64,000 nt of DNA from Pseudomonas pharyngis (GTDB taxonomy: Bacteria > Pseudomonadota > Gammaproteobacteria > Pseudomonadales > Pseudomonadaceae). The notes below the pieces were generated by a model. That model ran no database searches. It had not been told where the DNA came from and saw only the letters and a program-made list of their open reading frames with translations. Both the position numbers and the translations under genes were made by a program. Every line of letters starts with the position of its first letter. The stretch's first letter is position 1. The DNA lies in NCBI RefSeq assembly GCF_021602345.1, contig NZ_BQID01000006.1:1-64000 (forward strand), in the 5' to 3' direction. Below are positions 17,073 to 25,062 of this stretch, piece after piece.

Positions 17073-18422
17073 ATGGAAAGCCGAAATTCCGCGCCGTTGG
17101 CGAGTTACATCGATCTGTTGCTGGACGCCGTCTGTGCCGTGGACAAGCAGGGCCGTTTCGTTTTTGTCAGCGCAGCCTGCGAGCGGATTCTCGGCTACAC
17201 GCCTGACGAGCTGATCGGCCAGTCGATGATCGACTACGTCTACCCGGCCGACCGTGAGCGCACCCTGGCTGCCGCGAACGACATCATGGGCGGCGAACCC
17301 AAGCACAATTTTGAAAACCGTTATGTGCGCAAGGACGGCAGCGTCGTGCATATCCTGTGGTCGGCGCGCTGGTCGGAGGTCGACCAACTGCGCATCGCCG
17401 TGGCCCGGGACATCACCGAGCGCAAACTCGCCGAGTCGCGCCAGGCGGCGCTGTACGCCATTTCCGAAGCGGCCCATGCGGCGGAGGATCTGCTGGCGCT
17501 GTTCAAGCGCATCCACATGATTATTGGCGAGTGGCTGCCGGCGCTGAATTTCTCCGTGGCGCTGTACGACGAACATTGCGCGCAGCTGAATTTCCCCTAT
17601 CACGTTGACGATGACGAGTTGCAACCGGAACAACCCGGGACAGTCACCGGGCGTTTGTGTGCGGAGGTGATCCGCAGCCGCCAGCCAATCCTCCTGACCC
17701 CGGATTGCCCCCACGCGCCGCCGGAGTTCGCCGCGCTGGTGGCCGGGCAGCAATCGCCGTGCTGGCTCGGTGTGCCGCTGAGCTCGAAAGACCGCACCAT
17801 CGGCGCGCTGATCGTCAAAAGCCTGCCCGGTGGCGAGCGCTACACCGAACGCGACAAGGAACTGCTGCAATACGTCTGTGCCCAGGTCGCCACCGCCATT
17901 GAACGCCAGCAACTGCACGCCCGCCTGCGGCGCATGGCGCAATACGACCAACTCACCCAATTACCCAACCGTGAGCTGCTGCGCGAGCGCCTCAAGGCTG
18001 CCCTGAACCATGCGCGGGAACAGTCCGGGCACATGGCGCTGCTGTACGTCGATCTGGATCGCTTCAAACAAGTCAACGACACCTTTGGCCATGCGGTGGG
18101 CGACATGCTCTTGCAGGCGGTGGCCAACCGGCTCAAGGGCTGCGTGCGCGAGACCGACACCGTGGCGCGAATCGGTGGCGACGAATTCGTGGTGCTGCTG
18201 CACAGCGTCCACGCCGCCGACGATGCCGACAGCGTGGCGGAAAAGATCCGACAGGTATTGGTGCAACCCCTGCGCCTGGACGGGCACAACCTGCACATCG
18301 AACCGAGCATCGGTGTGGCCCGGTATCCCGAGCATGGACGTGAGGAACAGCAACTGTTCCGCCACGCCGACCAGGCCATGTACGCTGCCAAACGTTTGAA
18401 TCATCGGGCGCTGGACCACTGA
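17073..18422 (+). CDS. diguanylate cyclase with PAS and GAF sensor domains
   Basis: 449 residues. Domain order is PAS (~10-125, with the PAC-like end DGSVVHILWSARW), GAF (~135-285, SKDRTIGALIVKSL) and GGDEF (~295-449). The active-site motif is intact (RIGGDEFVVLL). An inhibitory RxxD site (RETD) lies five residues before it, so the enzyme is likely active and product-inhibited by c-di-GMP. No membrane segment is seen, so it is cytosolic. It converts two GTP to c-di-GMP in response to an unknown PAS/GAF ligand. No EAL domain is present. Confidence 0.92.
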   Translation: MESRNSAPLASYIDLLLDAVCAVDKQGRFVFVSAACERILGYTPDELIGQSMIDYVYPADRERTLAAANDIMGGEPKHNFENRYVRKDGSVVHILWSARWSEVDQLRIAVARDITERKLAESRQAALYAISEAAHAAEDLLALFKRIHMIIGEWLPALNFSVALYDEHCAQLNFPYHVDDDELQPEQPGTVTGRLCAEVIRSRQPILLTPDCPHAPPEFAALVAGQQSPCWLGVPLSSKDRTIGALIVKSLPGGERYTERDKELLQYVCAQVATAIERQQLHARLRRMAQYDQLTQLPNRELLRERLKAALNHAREQSGHMALLYVDLDRFKQVNDTFGHAVGDMLLQAVANRLKGCVRETDTVARIGGDEFVVLLHSVHAADDADSVAEKIRQVLVQPLRLDGHNLHIEPSIGVARYPEHGREEQQLFRHADQAMYAAKRLNHRALDH

Positions 18423-18540
18423 CTGGCAGCTCACCGTTCGTCGCGGCGACGGCAACTTTTCTAAACCTTTGGCGGTCAGGAAATTCTCAATCTAGGCGGG
18501 CACCTGCTCGCCGCGATCAAATACCAAGGGGTAGAGAATC

Positions 18541-18696
18541 ATGCCTAATTCAAGAAACTCGAACTCGGGAAACTTCGCCAACGATAAGACCAAGGCGTCT
18601 GAAGCCGGTCGCAAAGGTGGGAAAACCACCACCACGACGGTCGATAAAGAGCCTAAAACCGAGATGGGCCGCAAGCCTGCTCAAAAGTCGAAGTAG
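18541..18696 (+). CDS. small KGG-motif stress protein
   Basis: A 51-residue, very hydrophilic protein containing EAGRKGGK, the KGG repeat unit of the GsiB/Con-10 general stress family, and a Lys-rich tail. Such proteins are disordered and accumulate in stationary phase or desiccation. The ATG follows GGGGTAGAG. It is 75 bases upstream of a DUF4142 gene on the same strand; both types are commonly stress-induced, which suggests a small stress operon. The gene is too short for many automatic callers. Confidence 0.8.
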   Translation: MPNSRNSNSGNFANDKTKASEAGRKGGKTTTTTVDKEPKTEMGRKPAQKSK

Positions 18697-18771
18697 TCGG
18701 TGAAGGTTGTTTTGATTGAGAGGCGGGGGCGCAAGCTCCCGCTTGAATCTGCAAAGAAGGAGGGCGCGACC

Positions 18772-19275
18772 ATGAGCCGGATGGCCACCCGAGTACGCCA
18801 CATCAGTTTTGTCAGCCTGCTGGGGTTGTTCGCCAGCAGCGCGTTTGCCCAGTCGCCTGCCGACTTCATCAATGAGGCCTCGGCCAAAGGCATGGCCGAC
18901 ATTGAGGCCAGTCGTCTGGCGCACAGCAAGGCCGAGTCCAAAGAGGTCAAGGATTACACCATCGTCGTCATCAACGACCGCACAACCGCCAACCAGCATC
19001 TGGCGAAAATCGCCAAGAAACTGGACCTGCCGGTGGCGCCCCGCGAAGAAGTTGCCGACAAGGCCAAAGCGCTGATGCCCGAAGTCAAAGAAGGCGCCAG
19101 CTTCGATCAGGCCTACGCCGCCAGCCAGGTCAAAGCCACGGAAGAGGCCATTCAGCAGATCCAGCAGGAGGCTCAGACCACCGACGTGCCGGAGATCAAG
19201 GCGTTTGCCGACGAGACCCTGCCAAAACTGCAGAGTCATCTGGAAATGGCCCGAGCCCTTCAGGCTAGTCGCTGA
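18772..19275 (+). CDS. DUF4142 domain-containing secreted protein
   Basis: 167 residues with a signal peptide (cleavage near FAQ-SPAD at residue ~27). The mature DUF4142 four-helix domain has the expected DFINEASAKGMADIEASRLA start, a KDYTIVVINDRTTANQHL block and a C-terminal TLPKLQSHLEMAR. This ferritin-like-fold family is periplasmic, with no established reaction. The ATG preceded by GGAGGGCG was chosen. It follows the KGG protein gene and ends at a strong terminator 15 bases downstream. Confidence 0.88.
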   Translation: MSRMATRVRHISFVSLLGLFASSAFAQSPADFINEASAKGMADIEASRLAHSKAESKEVKDYTIVVINDRTTANQHLAKIAKKLDLPVAPREEVADKAKALMPEVKEGASFDQAYAASQVKATEEAIQQIQQEAQTTDVPEIKAFADETLPKLQSHLEMARALQASR

Positions 19276-19290
19276 ATCCGCAGCAATGAA

Positions 19291-19319
19291 AACGGCGCTT
19301 TTTTAGCGCCGTTTTTTTT
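19291..19319 (+). terminator. intrinsic terminator after DUF4142 gene
   Basis: Stem AACGGCGCT / AGCGCCGTT with a five-T loop, then seven or more T. It also lies between convergent genes and could stop transcription from the iron-permease gene. Confidence 0.92.
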
Positions 19320-19324
19320 GCCTT

Positions 19325-19735
19325 TCAGCATTCATTCAGATCCTGCTTCGGCTTGCTCTTGTCCCCCAGACCTTCCAGGTCAAACACCTCATTCTCACCC
19401 ATCGCCCGGTAATGCCGGCGCAGGGCCTCCAGCTGCTTGAGATCCAGCGACTCCAGCCCGAGCATTGCGTTCTGCGCCTCCTTGTTCACCCGCAGCAGTT
19501 CATCGAGTTTCAAATGCAGGATGTCGGTATCGCGGTTCTGGGTGTTCTGGATCAGGAACACCATCAGGAACGTGATGATCGTGGTCGAGGTGTTGATGAT
19601 CAGTTGCCAGGTGTCGTTGTAATCGAAAATCGGCCCGCTCAACCCCCAGAGCCCGATCAGAATCAACGCCCCCATGAACGTCTTGGGGCTGCCGGCCCAG
19701 AGGGCGAGCTTCTGGGAGATTTTTGCGAATTTCAT
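19325..19735 (-). CDS. low-affinity iron permease family protein
   Basis: 136 residues matching the Iron_permease (DUF) family: an N-terminal amphipathic segment, two membrane helices (FMGALILIGLWGLSG and IINTSTTIITFLMVFLIQ) and the conserved NTQNRDTDILHLKLDELL that follows. The name comes from a fungal permease, and bacterial members have not been shown to move iron. The start preceded by AAGGAAAA was preferred to one 13 codons upstream. It is convergent with the DUF4142 gene. Confidence 0.87.
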   Translation of the reverse strand: MKFAKISQKLALWAGSPKTFMGALILIGLWGLSGPIFDYNDTWQLIINTSTTIITFLMVFLIQNTQNRDTDILHLKLDELLRVNKEAQNAMLGLESLDLKQLEALRRHYRAMGENEVFDLEGLGDKSKPKQDLNEC

Positions 19736-19959
19736 GGCCGTTTTCCTTGTGGGGGGAGCTTGAAATTCAGACATCGGAGGGGGGCGGAAAATTCTACTTA
19801 CAGAGACTTGCGGTCTTTGAAACTTGACTGTTCCAGGTCACGGTTTTGAACCCTTTTAGAAGTGGGAACTTTCTTTGTATGGGTTTGCGTCTAGGATGAA
19901 ATGGCAGTCAATTTGCCAGCATGCGAGTGCACGGATAGAAACCCAGTCAGAGGCCGCTC

Positions 19960-21045
19960 ATGGAATTCTTCGAAAAGTTAGCCAGTCTTGCCGCCAAAGT
20001 CCGGTTGCAGAGCGCTGCAATCCAGACGGAAGAAGCGACAAAAAATGCGTTTGTCATGCCTTTCATCAGTACTGTTCTGGGTTACGACGTGTTCGACCCG
20101 ACAGAGGTGACGCCGGAATTTGTTTGCGATGTCGGTACGAAGAAGGGCGAAAAAATCGATTACGCCATCATGAAAGAGGGCGAAGTGCAGATCCTCATCG
20201 AGTGCAAGAAAATCGGCGAGCCACTGCACATCAATCACGCCTCGCAACTGTTCCGTTATTTCCACGTAACCAGCGCTCGAATCTCCATCCTCACCAACGG
20301 CCAGGTCTACAAGTTCTTCACTGACCTGGATGCGCCGAACAAAATGGATGAAAAACCCTTCCTTGAACTGGACCTTCTGGACATTGATGAATATTCGGTG
20401 CCAGAACTTATCAAGCTCACCAAGTCTGCGTTCGACGTTGATTCGATCATCAACGCGGCGGGTGAGCTGAAGTACGTCAGCCAGATCAAAAAAGTTATCG
20501 CCTCGCAAGTCAGCAAGCCGGATGACGATTTCGTCAAAGTGTTTGCTTCGCGAGTCTACGACGGAGTCATTACGCAGAAGGTGCGGGATCAGTTTCACGA
20601 ACTGACGAGAAAAGCGGTCGTTCAATTTCTCAATGACCAGATCAATGACCGCCTCAAGTCGGCCATGAGTGGTGCGATCCAGCCGGCGCTAGCGTCTATT
20701 CCGGCCGCGTCCGGAGGGACGGATCCGGTAGATCCCCGTGATGAGTCCGACGATAAGGTTTTGACCACTCTGGAGGAACTGGAGGGGTATCACATTGTTC
20801 GTGCATTGGTTCGATCCGTGGTCGATGCCAAACGAATCGTTCAGCGCGATACACAGAGCTACTTTGGCATCCTGCTGGACGATAACAACCGAAAGCCGAT
20901 TTGCCGCCTGCATTTCAACCGTTCGCAGAAGTACATTGGCATTTTCGACGAGGAGAAAAACGAAACTCGCCATCCCATTAATTCCGTGGATGATATCTAC
21001 GAGTATTCAGATCAGTTGAAAAAGACCGTGGGCTATTACGACTAG
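19960..21045 (+). CDS. orphan HsdR_N (type I restriction R N-terminal) nuclease-like protein
   Basis: 361 residues. The first ~150 match the HsdR_N PD-(D/E)xK nuclease domain: an acidic residue at 24-25, Asp67 in KIDYAI, Glu81-Cys-Lys83 in ILIECKK, and the Gln96-LFRY motif common to type I R subunits, followed by ILTNG. No helicase domain follows. Instead there is a helical region (~150-240) and a C-terminal beta-rich domain (~275-361). No HsdM or HsdS gene is adjacent, so it is not a complete restriction system. It has its own 5' region of 224 bases and its own terminator. Nuclease activity is inferred from motif conservation. Confidence 0.8.
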   Translation: MEFFEKLASLAAKVRLQSAAIQTEEATKNAFVMPFISTVLGYDVFDPTEVTPEFVCDVGTKKGEKIDYAIMKEGEVQILIECKKIGEPLHINHASQLFRYFHVTSARISILTNGQVYKFFTDLDAPNKMDEKPFLELDLLDIDEYSVPELIKLTKSAFDVDSIINAAGELKYVSQIKKVIASQVSKPDDDFVKVFASRVYDGVITQKVRDQFHELTRKAVVQFLNDQINDRLKSAMSGAIQPALASIPAASGGTDPVDPRDESDDKVLTTLEELEGYHIVRALVRSVVDAKRIVQRDTQSYFGILLDDNNRKPICRLHFNRSQKYIGIFDEEKNETRHPINSVDDIYEYSDQLKKTVGYYD

Positions 21046-21060
21046 TGTGAGACTTTCCAA

Positions 21061-21086
21061 AAAACCGGCCATCGGCCGGTTTTTTT
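21061..21086 (+). terminator. intrinsic terminator after the HsdR_N gene
   Basis: Stem AAAACCGGCC / GGCCGGTTTT around a three-base loop, with a run of seven T. Confidence 0.9.
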
Positions 21087-21207
21087 ATGCAAGTAAAGTC
21101 CACGAAAAAAGACGCTCGCCGCCGTCACGTCTTAAGTCGGATAGGGAATGCGCAGGGAGTCGATGTATCGTAGCGAACCACTGCAAAAGTCCTTACAGGA
21201 GAACGCA

Positions 21208-21978
21208 ATGACCTGGTCCGCCAAGCAATACGTCACTTTCGAAGGTGAACGCACCCGCCCGGCCCGCGACTTGCTGGCGGCAATTCCCACGCCCGAGGCG
21301 CGTTCCGTGGTGGATATCGGGTGTGGTCCGGGCAACTCCACCGAGTTGCTGGTGGAGCGTTTTCCGGGCGCGAAAGTGCAGGGGCTCGACAGTTCGCCGG
21401 ACATGATCGATGCCGCGCGCAAGCGCCTGCCGCAGTTGCAGTTCGCGGTGGCGGACATCGATAAATGGGCCGATGAAGGGCCGTTCGATGTGATCTTTGC
21501 CAACGCTGTTTTGCAGTGGGTGCCGGATCACGCGACGTTGTTGCCGGCACTGGCGGGAAAGTTGGCGCAGGGTGGCAGTCTGGCGATTCAGATGCCGGAC
21601 AACCTCAACGAGCCGTCCCATCGGTTGATGCGTGAAGTGGCGGCCAACGGGCCGTGGGCCAGCAAACTGGCGGGCGCGGCGGGCCAGCGGACCGAGATGG
21701 CGGATGCCAGCGCTTATTTCTCGATGCTGCGGCCGCATTGCGCGCGGGTCGATGTGTGGCGCACGACGTATCACCATCAGTTGGTGGGCGGCGCCTCGGG
21801 TGTTGTCGAGTGGTTCAAGGGCAGTGGTTTGATTCCGTTCCTCAGTCCGTTGACGGAAGCGGAGCGGGCTGAGTATCTGGCGCACTATCTGGCGGAGGTC
21901 GCGAAGGCTTATCCGGCGCTGGCGGATGGTTCGGTGCTGTTGCCGTTTCCACGGTTGTTCATTGTCGCCACACGTTGA
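21208..21978 (+). CDS. tam: trans-aconitate 2-methyltransferase
   Basis: 256 residues, the usual length of Tam. It has the SAM motif I VVDIGCGPGNSTELL, the motif GLDSSPDMI and the conserved NAVLQWVPDH segment. The N-terminal MTWSAKQYVTFEGERTRPARDLL is typical. The enzyme methylates trans-aconitate, which forms spontaneously from cis-aconitate and inhibits the TCA-cycle aconitase. The ATG preceded by CAGGAGAA was chosen rather than a frame 20 codons longer. It is a single gene, convergent with a second methyltransferase, with a shared hairpin terminator between. Confidence 0.92.
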   Translation: MTWSAKQYVTFEGERTRPARDLLAAIPTPEARSVVDIGCGPGNSTELLVERFPGAKVQGLDSSPDMIDAARKRLPQLQFAVADIDKWADEGPFDVIFANAVLQWVPDHATLLPALAGKLAQGGSLAIQMPDNLNEPSHRLMREVAANGPWASKLAGAAGQRTEMADASAYFSMLRPHCARVDVWRTTYHHQLVGGASGVVEWFKGSGLIPFLSPLTEAERAEYLAHYLAEVAKAYPALADGSVLLPFPRLFIVATR

Positions 21979-21986
21979 TACGAAAT

Positions 21987-22013
21987 AGGGCCGATTTGAT
22001 CGGCCCTTTCTTT
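21987..22013. terminator. bidirectional terminator between the two methyltransferase genes
   Basis: Perfect 9-bp stem AGGGCCGAT / ATCGGCCCT with a TTG loop, then TTCTTT on the plus side. Confidence 0.85.
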
Positions 22014-22017
22014 ACGG

Positions 22018-22761
22018 TCAGCGCTGTACAGCGACCAGCATCATCATCGGCCGCTCGCGTTCTTCGGCGAGGGCCGGTTGCGCGGCCACGTCTGCATCGC
22101 TCGGGCCCCATTCGTTGACGTGTTGAATCGTGAACCCGGCGTCGATCAGTGTGTTGAGCAAAGTCCCGACCGTACGATGCTGCTTGATCACACCATCGGC
22201 CAGCCAGTTGGTCACCCGTTCGCCTTCCCTCTGATAACTGTCCAGCGGCCAGCGCTTGTTGCCCTCGCTGTCGATCAGCCAGCCCGGATTGCGCGGCGCC
22301 ATGAAGATCGGGTGCTCGATGGAAAACACAAAATGCGCACCGGGTTTAAGCGCCGTATGCAGTTTGGCAAACAGCCCTGACAGATCCTTGATGTAGTGCA
22401 GCGCCAGTGAGCTGTAGGCCAGATCGTAAGTGCACGCAGGCAAGTCGAGGTGTTCCAGGTCGGCACGTTCGTAGCGGATGTTCGCGGCCCAGGTGGTTTC
22501 CTTCGCCCGTTCGAGCATTTTCTCCGAGACATCCAGCCCCAGCACTTGGGCAGCGCCGTGTTCGCTGGCCCAGCGGCAGAACCAGCCGTAGCCGCAGCCC
22601 AGATCCACCACCTGCAAACCGTGCAGGGAGGGCAACAAGGCTTTCAGCGCCGGCCATTCCGGCGCAGCATCGAGGCCGCCGATGGAGCGGTTCATCTGGC
22701 TGTAGCCGTGGAAAAATTCGGGGTCGTCGTAGATGTTCTGGGTCATGGATTTGCTGCTCAT
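22018..22761 (-). CDS. class I SAM-dependent methyltransferase
   Basis: 247 residues. It has motif I VVDLGCGYGWFCRWA, motif II LGLDVSEKML and a Methyltransf_11/25 core (YDLAYSSLALHYIKDL), plus a C-terminal region with SIEHPIFMAP that is common in small-molecule methyltransferases. The substrate is not known. It is convergent with tam and has a long upstream gap. The start MSSKSMTQNIYDD is the likely one, with an internal Met at residue 6 also possible. Confidence 0.88.
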   Translation of the reverse strand: MSSKSMTQNIYDDPEFFHGYSQMNRSIGGLDAAPEWPALKALLPSLHGLQVVDLGCGYGWFCRWASEHGAAQVLGLDVSEKMLERAKETTWAANIRYERADLEHLDLPACTYDLAYSSLALHYIKDLSGLFAKLHTALKPGAHFVFSIEHPIFMAPRNPGWLIDSEGNKRWPLDSYQREGERVTNWLADGVIKQHRTVGTLLNTLIDAGFTIQHVNEWGPSDADVAAQPALAEERERPMMMLVAVQR

Positions 22762-23052
22762 TTGAATTTGATTTGGGTGGCTCGCAGGCCACGGTTTTGA
22801 ATCCCTCGAAACGTGATGGCGCGTATTCGTCGATGGCCGCGCAGGGGGAGGGTGGTGGGCGATGGGGAAATGCTAGCGGGTCGTGGCGAGTGTGAGAACC
22901 GGGGGAGTGTTGGGGATCTGTAAACGTGGTTTTTCGATTCGGGATGTTTAAAGAGTTGGCCCTGTTTACTGAACCTTCCCACACGGTTTTCAGGTTGTCC
23001 GTCGGAAGTGCGGGCTCTAGCCTGTGAGGGTCGCTGATGAATCGGCGATCGG

Positions 23053-23235
23053 GATTGGAACCCCGGCGACTTCCCAAAAAAGCAAAAGCAGCTTTCATGA
23101 CGTATGCTTGCCCGCCTTCATGGTGTGCACTCTGTTATGGCGGCTGTGCGCGAGAGACTTCGAGTCTGTCGGGCTTTTGGCTTTTTTCGCCCGGGTTCCA
23201 ACTCGCGTACAGCTGCCACCTCTTCGATTGGAACC
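23053..23235 (+). promoter_or_regulatory. structured 5' leader of the DUF6124 gene with alternative pairing
   Basis: The 513-base gap before the DUF6124 gene contains a folded leader. A 16-bp stem pairs 23139-23154 with 23202-23217 (all paired, two G-U) and encloses two hairpins: AGACT-TCG-AGTCT (23155-23167) and CGGGC...GCCCG (23070s excluded; 23170-23174 with 23189-23193). Between the second hairpin and the closing stem lies GGTTCCAA (23194-23201). Its complement TTGGAACC occurs twice, inside identical 10-mers GATTGGAACC at 23053-23062 and 23226-23235, so two exclusive pairings are possible. The 3' copy is 39 bases before the ATG. No known riboswitch class was recognised. The part of the gap upstream of 23053 shows no gene. 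Confidence 0.6.
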
Positions 23236-23274
23236 GAGTAGGTCAGCTCCACTATCGACCAGAAAGAAGCCATT

Positions 23275-23643
23275 ATGAAGAAGCCAACCCCGAATCCCCC
23301 AGAAGTCGAAACCGACCCTACATCCCCCTACACCTCAGTCGACTCCAGAAAACTCCACGACGCCGCCAACCGGGCCCTCGATCACTACCTCTGCCCCGGC
23401 GCTCATGTCATGGGCACGACCAACCAGCCCGACCCGATGTACTTCGCCAACCCGGCCTACGACACCGAATCCCTGCTGGCCAACGCCAGCGAATCACTGG
23501 GCTCGGCATCCGAGATGCTCAACAACTTCGCCGCCACCCTCGACCCCACCCACCGCAGAACCGCGATAGGCATTGCGCAACTGGTGATGCTGGGGGAATT
23601 GGCGGTGAATCAGGCGCTGGATCATGTTGAGGTGAAGAGTTAA
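23275..23643 (+). CDS. DUF6124 family protein
   Basis: 122 residues, soluble and without a signal. The pattern matches the Pseudomonas-specific DUF6124 family: N-terminal TPNPPE, then TSPYTSVDSRKLHDAANRAL by pattern, DHYLCP, an ETLL-type segment (ESLLANASESLGSA) and a C-terminal QLVMLGELAVNQALD helix. The function is unknown. Fluorescent pseudomonads usually carry several copies, as I recall. The gene stands alone behind the long structured leader and has its own terminator. The ribosome-binding site AGAAAGAAG is weak, which would suit control by leader structure. Confidence 0.85.
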   Translation: MKKPTPNPPEVETDPTSPYTSVDSRKLHDAANRALDHYLCPGAHVMGTTNQPDPMYFANPAYDTESLLANASESLGSASEMLNNFAATLDPTHRRTAIGIAQLVMLGELAVNQALDHVEVKS

Positions 23644-23676
23644 CTGCGTTGATGCAATGTTTCAGAAGGCATAAAA

Positions 23677-23703
23677 AAACCGGCTCAGTGAGCCGGTTTT
23701 TCT
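23677..23703 (+). terminator. intrinsic terminator after DUF6124 gene
   Basis: Stem AAACCGGCTC / GAGCCGGTTT with a three-base loop and a T-tract. A residues on the other side make it usable by the convergent small membrane gene. Confidence 0.9.
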
Positions 23704-23729
23704 TTACGAAGGTTGTTTCGTATAAATCT

Positions 23730-24128
23730 TCAAGGTGCGCAGGGCTCCAACTGATCGACATCGGTGCCACTGCCAGCGCCACGGTCAACCTCGCCATTGC
23801 TCCCGATATGAATTTTAGTCGTGGGCCATTTCGGGGTGATCCTGATGCAATGATTTTGCCCGGAATTACGCCAATCAAACTCCATAAAAAAGTCATCATC
23901 GGAAAACAGATGCCCTGGTCCGCCCGTAGACTCTCCGGGGGCAAGGTTTCCGCGAAAGATCTCATTTTGCGTATTCAGCACAAACCTCAAATCACCTGTG
24001 CCTTCTTTCGAGAAATCAATCTCGACGCGTGGCACTGCGACGTACCAAACCAGATACGTCAACACCACAAGAATAAGTAACCGCATAACGAGATAGAGCG
24101 GGTGTCGCTTACTTGCATTCGTGGACAC
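23730..24128 (-). CDS. hypothetical single-pass membrane protein
   Basis: 132 residues starting at GTG, with GGGGAG nine bases upstream. One hydrophobic segment (residues ~16-33, LLILVVLTYLVWYVAV) is followed by a soluble domain of about 95 residues with two Cys near the C-terminus, predicted outside the cytoplasm. No family was recognised. A start at the internal Met16 is possible. Base composition is lower in G+C than the flanking genes, as is the whole 23.7-25.4 kb stretch, which hints at acquired DNA. Confidence 0.55.
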   Translation of the reverse strand: MSTNASKRHPLYLVMRLLILVVLTYLVWYVAVPRVEIDFSKEGTGDLRFVLNTQNEIFRGNLAPGESTGGPGHLFSDDDFFMEFDWRNSGQNHCIRITPKWPTTKIHIGSNGEVDRGAGSGTDVDQLEPCAP

Positions 24129-24341
24129 GGACTACATCTCCCCATGTCCTGGCAATGAAAAAACGTGTTTATCGCCCAAGCGTGCGGAAGAAAGCATGAG
24201 TCGTCCTTGTTGAGTACGTCCGTTAACCCCAAGCGTCCTCTTGGGCGTGCGAATGCTAGCGGAATCTCAAGAACTGATCGCTGGGAAACGTCTGAAAACA
24301 TGGCGAGCATCACGCCATTTTTGTGTGCGGCGAGAGATTAC

Positions 24342-24746
24342 TCACGAACTCAACATACGCAACGCAGCCGAAGCCAAAAATGCGGAACGACTCTTTTCCT
24401 CCGGATGCTGGCTGACGTGAAGGTCTATGCGGCTCAACAAGTAGCCTGGGAGTGTGATGTTGACCTTTTGCGTATTCCCCAGGCACTGACTGATGTCCAC
24501 ATCCACCAACGCCCATACGCAGTTTTCAAACCTCGGATCGGAAACATGGTTACTGACCTTGCTGGCGGCAGGTATCACGGCACCGCCCTCAGCGAGAATC
24601 GCGATGTGGGTTTCTATCGCCTCTTTGGCCATTTCCAGCGCATGGTTCTGATCGTTTCCGGCGGAGAAGCAACCGGGGAGATCTGGTACTTCAACCCCCC
24701 ATGTTGAGTCGCCGTCGCTGGGAGATATTGCGATTGGATAAAGCAT
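24342..24746 (-). CDS. hicB: HicB family antitoxin, apparently without HicA
   Basis: 134 residues. The N-terminal HicB-like partial RNase H fold (MLYPIAISPSDGDSTWGVEVPDLPGCFSAG by pattern) is followed by a C-terminal ribbon-helix-helix (VNITLPGYLLSRIDLHV...RSAFLASAALRML) of the longer HicB type. An AAGGAAAA ribosome-binding site lies eight bases before the ATG. HicA normally precedes or follows HicB within about 50 bases. I read 24747-24960 and 24129-24341 in all frames and found no HicA-like double-stranded RNA-binding fold with its catalytic His. It is therefore a solitary antitoxin or a regulator derived from one. Confidence 0.85.
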   Translation of the reverse strand: MLYPIAISPSDGDSTWGVEVPDLPGCFSAGNDQNHALEMAKEAIETHIAILAEGGAVIPAASKVSNHVSDPRFENCVWALVDVDISQCLGNTQKVNITLPGYLLSRIDLHVSQHPEEKSRSAFLASAALRMLSS

Positions 24747-25020
24747 GTGGATTATTTTCCTTGAGGCCTAACGCTTCGGTATAAGAGCGCTCACGACATG
24801 AGTGCCTGATTGTCAGGAGCGTAAGCGCAGCCGGGGGGAATTCAATCAACGTGTTGTTTCTGAATGGTTCAAAACTAGCTTGCGTGTCATTAGACAACAG
24901 GCCTCAAAAAACGGCCATCTACGCCGGTCTACTGAACTTCTCCCCTGTAATGATCCGCGCGAGACTCTCGTATTCTTTTCGTGAAAAAGTTGAGAACCAC
25001 GCCAACGTCAGAATGAAAAA
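24747..25020. other. intergenic stretch without a recognisable gene
   Basis: Lower in G+C than the flanks. A 68-codon minus-strand frame is present (24691-24897) but overlaps hicB out of frame and matches nothing recognised. A small GGCC...GGCC hairpin lies at 24900-24916. This is where a hicA gene would be expected. Confidence 0.5.
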
Positions 25021-25046
25021 GCCCGGCACTTGGCCGGGCAATTTTT
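25021..25046. terminator. intrinsic terminator of the 55-residue gene
   Basis: Stem GCCCGGC / GCCGGGC with loop ACTTG. AAAAA precedes it on the plus strand, giving TTTTT after the stem on the minus strand, and TTTTT also follows on the plus strand. Confidence 0.85.
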
Positions 25047-25062
25047 GAATCCACTAACGTGA

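Noticed and set aside
23037-23630. 197-codon frame across the DUF6124 leader and gene
   Set aside because: It overlaps the DUF6124 frame, and its N-terminal part is the structured leader read as protein. No ribosome-binding site fits it.
23649-24080. Plus-strand frame of 143 codons opposite the small membrane protein
   Set aside because: The minus frame has a start with ribosome-binding site and a clear membrane helix followed by a coherent domain. The plus frame starts inside a terminator.
24691-24897. 68-codon minus-strand frame as a possible hicA
   Set aside because: It overlaps hicB out of frame, and lacks the HicA fold pattern and catalytic His.
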